From Phocaeicola sp. (GTDB taxonomy: Bacteria > Bacteroidota > Bacteroidia > Bacteroidales > Bacteroidaceae), in NCBI GenBank assembly GCA_020026225.1, contig JAHHQU010000021.1, positions 1-36,226 on the forward strand: a DNA stretch of 36,226 nt, in the 5' to 3' direction. Shown here piece after piece: positions 34,506 through 36,226 of this stretch. Every line of letters starts with the position of its first letter. Position 1 is the stretch's first letter. The notes beneath the pieces were generated by a model. The model saw only the letters and a program-made list of their open reading frames with translations. It did no database searches and had not been told where the DNA came from. Both the position numbers and the translations under genes were made by a program.

Positions 34506-35879
34506 ATGACTAAAGAAAAAGCAGGAGTAGACTTTAAATCTACGACTGAAAACGAAAGCAAGAAATTGTTTATTGAAACTTATGGCTGTCAGATGAATGT
34601 AGCCGATAGTGAGGTGATTGCATCCATCATGAAGATGGCAGGTTATGATGTCTGTGAATCATTGGATGATGCAGATGCGGTATTCATGAATACATGTTCT
34701 ATCCGTGAAAATGCAGAACAGAAGATTTACAATCGTTTGGAATTCTTCCATTCCTTGAAGAAGAAACATCGCAAAATCATTGTAGGAGTCTTGGGCTGTA
34801 TGGCTGAGCACGTGAAGGAGGATTTGATTGAAAATCATCACGTGGATTTGGTAGCTGGTCCTGATGCTTATTTGACCTTGCCAGACTTGATTGCTCAGGC
34901 GGAAACAGGATGCCCGGCTATGAATGTGGAATTGTCGACTACCGAAACTTATCGCGACATCATTCCTTCTCGTATCTGTGGAAACCATATTTCTGGTTTC
35001 GTTTCAATTATGCGTGGTTGCAACAATTTCTGCCATTACTGTATCGTTCCTTATACTCGTGGCCGTGAACGTAGCCGTGATGTGGAAAGTATCTTGAATG
35101 AGGTGCTCGACCTTCAAAAGAAAGGTTATAAAGAAGTGACCTTGTTGGGTCAGAATGTCAATTCATACCATTTCGAAAAAGATGGTCAGGATGTGACGTT
35201 CCCGATGTTGCTTCGTAAGGTAGCCGAAGCTGTGCCTAATATGCGTGTTCGTTTCACTACTTCTCACCCGAAAGATATGAGTGACGAGACTTTGCATGTG
35301 ATTGCTGAAGTGCCAAACGTTTGCAAGCACATTCACTTGCCGGTACAGAGCGGAAGTAGCCGTATCTTGAAGCTGATGAACCGTAAATATACGCGTGAAT
35401 GGTATTTGGACCGTGTGGCTGCCGTTCGCCGAATCGTTCCTGATTGCGGATTGAGTACGGATATCTTCTCTGGATACTACAGTGAAACGGAAGAAGATCA
35501 TCAGATGTCGCTTTCTTTGATGAGAGAATGTGGATACGATTCTGCTTTCATGTTTAAATATTCAGAACGTAAGGGTACTTATGCTTCAAAGCACATGCCG
35601 GATAATATTCCAGAGGAAGTGAAGATCCGTCGTTTGAACGAGTTGATTGAACTTCAGAACCATTTGTCGGCTGAAAGCAATGCAAAGGATGTAGGAAAGA
35701 CATTTGAAGTGTTGGTGGAAGGTGTTTCCAAGCGTTCAAAGGAACAGTTGTTCGGACGTACAGAACAGAACAAGGTTGTTGTATTCGACCGTGGAAGTCA
35801 TCGTATCGGTGAATTGGTGAAAGTACGCATTACCGAATCCAGTTCAGCGACCTTGAAAGGGGTAGAAGTGACAGAATAA
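34506..35879 (+). CDS. miaB: tRNA-2-methylthio-N6-isopentenyladenosine-37 methylthiotransferase
   Basis: This is a 457-residue radical-SAM enzyme. It adds a methylthio group to isopentenyl-A37 of tRNAs that read codons starting with U. Order of domains: N-terminal UPF0004 domain with the auxiliary cluster cysteines C28 (YGCQMN), C64 (TCSIRE) and C98 (LGCMAE); the radical SAM core with C172, C176 and C179 (CNNFCHYC) and the following IVPYTRGRERSR; and a C-terminal TRAM domain from about 395 that binds tRNA. The YGCQMN...NTCSIRENAE and GRERSR pattern is of the MiaB rather than RimO or MtaB type. The ATG at 34506 follows the -7 box by 23 bases. A shared terminator closes the gene. Assignment is certain. 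Confidence 0.97.
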   Translation: MTKEKAGVDFKSTTENESKKLFIETYGCQMNVADSEVIASIMKMAGYDVCESLDDADAVFMNTCSIRENAEQKIYNRLEFFHSLKKKHRKIIVGVLGCMAEHVKEDLIENHHVDLVAGPDAYLTLPDLIAQAETGCPAMNVELSTTETYRDIIPSRICGNHISGFVSIMRGCNNFCHYCIVPYTRGRERSRDVESILNEVLDLQKKGYKEVTLLGQNVNSYHFEKDGQDVTFPMLLRKVAEAVPNMRVRFTTSHPKDMSDETLHVIAEVPNVCKHIHLPVQSGSSRILKLMNRKYTREWYLDRVAAVRRIVPDCGLSTDIFSGYYSETEEDHQMSLSLMRECGYDSAFMFKYSERKGTYASKHMPDNIPEEVKIRRLNELIELQNHLSAESNAKDVGKTFEVLVEGVSKRSKEQLFGRTEQNKVVVFDRGSHRIGELVKVRITESSSATLKGVEVTE

Positions 35880-35897
35880 CAAAATCTATATAAAAGC

Positions 35898-35949
35898 AAA
35901 GCCGTATTATCAGACTCTTGAAGGAGTTGATGATACGGCTTTATTTTTT
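35898..35949. terminator. Bidirectional intrinsic terminator
   Basis: AAAGCCGTATTATCA pairs with TGATGATACGGCTTT (one G-U pair), with an extra ACTC/GAGT pairing in the loop, followed by ATTTTTT. It separates the convergent miaB and PspC-domain genes. Confidence 0.9.
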
Positions 35950-35976
35950 CTGAAAACATTTTAAGAGGAAAGAATC

Positions 35977-36147
35977 TTATTTTTCATCAGGTAGGATAAG
36001 CCACAAGATAAGATAAATAAGTACTCCACAGAAAGCGGTGAAAATGGTAACCAATGCATAAATGATTCGTACGATGTTTACATCCCATTCGAAGTAATTT
36101 GCAATACCTCCGCAAACTCCTCCCAACTTACGTTCTTTAGAACGCAT
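35977..36147 (-). CDS. PspC-domain small membrane protein, start region possibly frameshifted
   Basis: The frame encodes 56 residues from the ATG at 36147, covering nearly a whole PspC domain: RSKERKLGGVCGGIANYF, then a membrane helix (about 28-52, IIYALVTIFTAFCGVLIYLILWLIL) and PDEK. PspC-like proteins act in envelope stress responses or in membrane association of anti-sigma type systems. The natural start is probably the ATG at 36169-36167, which gives MAEK and then a stop because the following run has seven A residues; eight would give MAEKKLMRSKERKLGG in frame. Either the 36147 ATG is used, or the run is a sequencing error or a variable site. The frame is open further upstream to a TTG at 36216, but those residues are not family-like. 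Confidence 0.8.
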   Translation of the reverse strand: MRSKERKLGGVCGGIANYFEWDVNIVRIIYALVTIFTAFCGVLIYLILWLILPDEK

Positions 36148-36226
36148 CAATTTTTTTCTGCCATAATAATATAACGTGAGTTCGACGAATTCAGAAAAAT
36201 GCAAGCTGTGTGTCAATCGTTCTTGA

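Noticed and set aside
1..36226. CRISPR arrays, tRNA or rRNA genes, transposons, toxin-antitoxin or phage-defence genes
   Set aside because: No repeat-spacer pattern, cloverleaf, transposase motif or defence-type gene was found on either strand.

Overview
The window looks like a chromosomal stretch from a gut-type Bacteroidales, most likely Bacteroides or Phocaeicola. The evidence is the repeated Bacteroidetes -7 promoter box TAnnTTTG (mostly TATCTTTG), A/T-rich translation starts without strong Shine-Dalgarno sites, DUF2723, PtpA-like S9 peptidase and DUF5009 genes, and several Ser-type sulfatases beside GH20 and GH29 glycosidases. The species cannot be read from the sequence. I saw no rRNA, tRNA, CRISPR, transposase or phage gene.

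Layout. (1) 1-4790: the C-terminal part of a DUF5009 membrane acyltransferase-like protein (+), a shared terminator, then a minus-strand pair of a NodB-type polysaccharide deacetylase and a large DUF2723 (GT117/TMEM260-like) membrane protein. (2) 4882-6536: a metal ABC ATPase and a metal-binding lipoprotein (ZnuC/ZnuA type) overlapping by 4 bases, with a Fur-family-like palindrome upstream and no permease gene. (3) 6644-10005: a compact minus-strand run of purD, a polytopic membrane protein, a YqaA-type membrane protein and an MnmD tRNA methyltransferase. (4) 10109-13974: a prolyl tripeptidyl peptidase-like S9 protein and an RlmL-type rRNA methyltransferase with a long charged tail. (5) 14273-15250: an unknown protein and a small bacterial PH-domain protein. 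(6) 15315-27466: an accessory glycan-degradation block with a GH29 fucosidase (-), a broken acyl-ACP thioesterase gene (-), two GH20 hexosaminidases (+) and three sulfatases (+). (7) 27681-36147: leuS, a YitT-like gene and rdgB (+), a succinate/acetyl-CoA CoA-transferase (-), an unknown membrane-anchored protein (-) divergent from miaB (+), and a PspC-domain gene at the right edge.

How the parts may work together. The fucosidase, hexosaminidases and sulfatases fit stepwise trimming of a sulfated, fucosylated, HexNAc-containing host glycan such as mucin O-glycan. The first GH20 is a lipoprotein with an acidic post-cysteine sequence suited to surface export, and the other enzymes have ordinary signal peptides, which suggests surface trimming followed by periplasmic processing. 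No SusC/SusD pair, regulator or sulfatase-maturating enzyme lies in the window, so those would have to be elsewhere.

The most notable anomalies are a thioesterase gene with both a nonsense codon and a frameshift, a PspC gene whose natural start is one A short in a seven-A run, an apparent frameshift in the gene at the left edge, a ZnuA-like protein with substituted metal-ligand positions and no linked permease, and the disordered tail on the rRNA methyltransferase. I did not find a convincing wholly new system. The strongest candidates for new biology are the orphan sulfatase/hexosaminidase block and the unknown proteins at 14273-14848 and 33895-34389.
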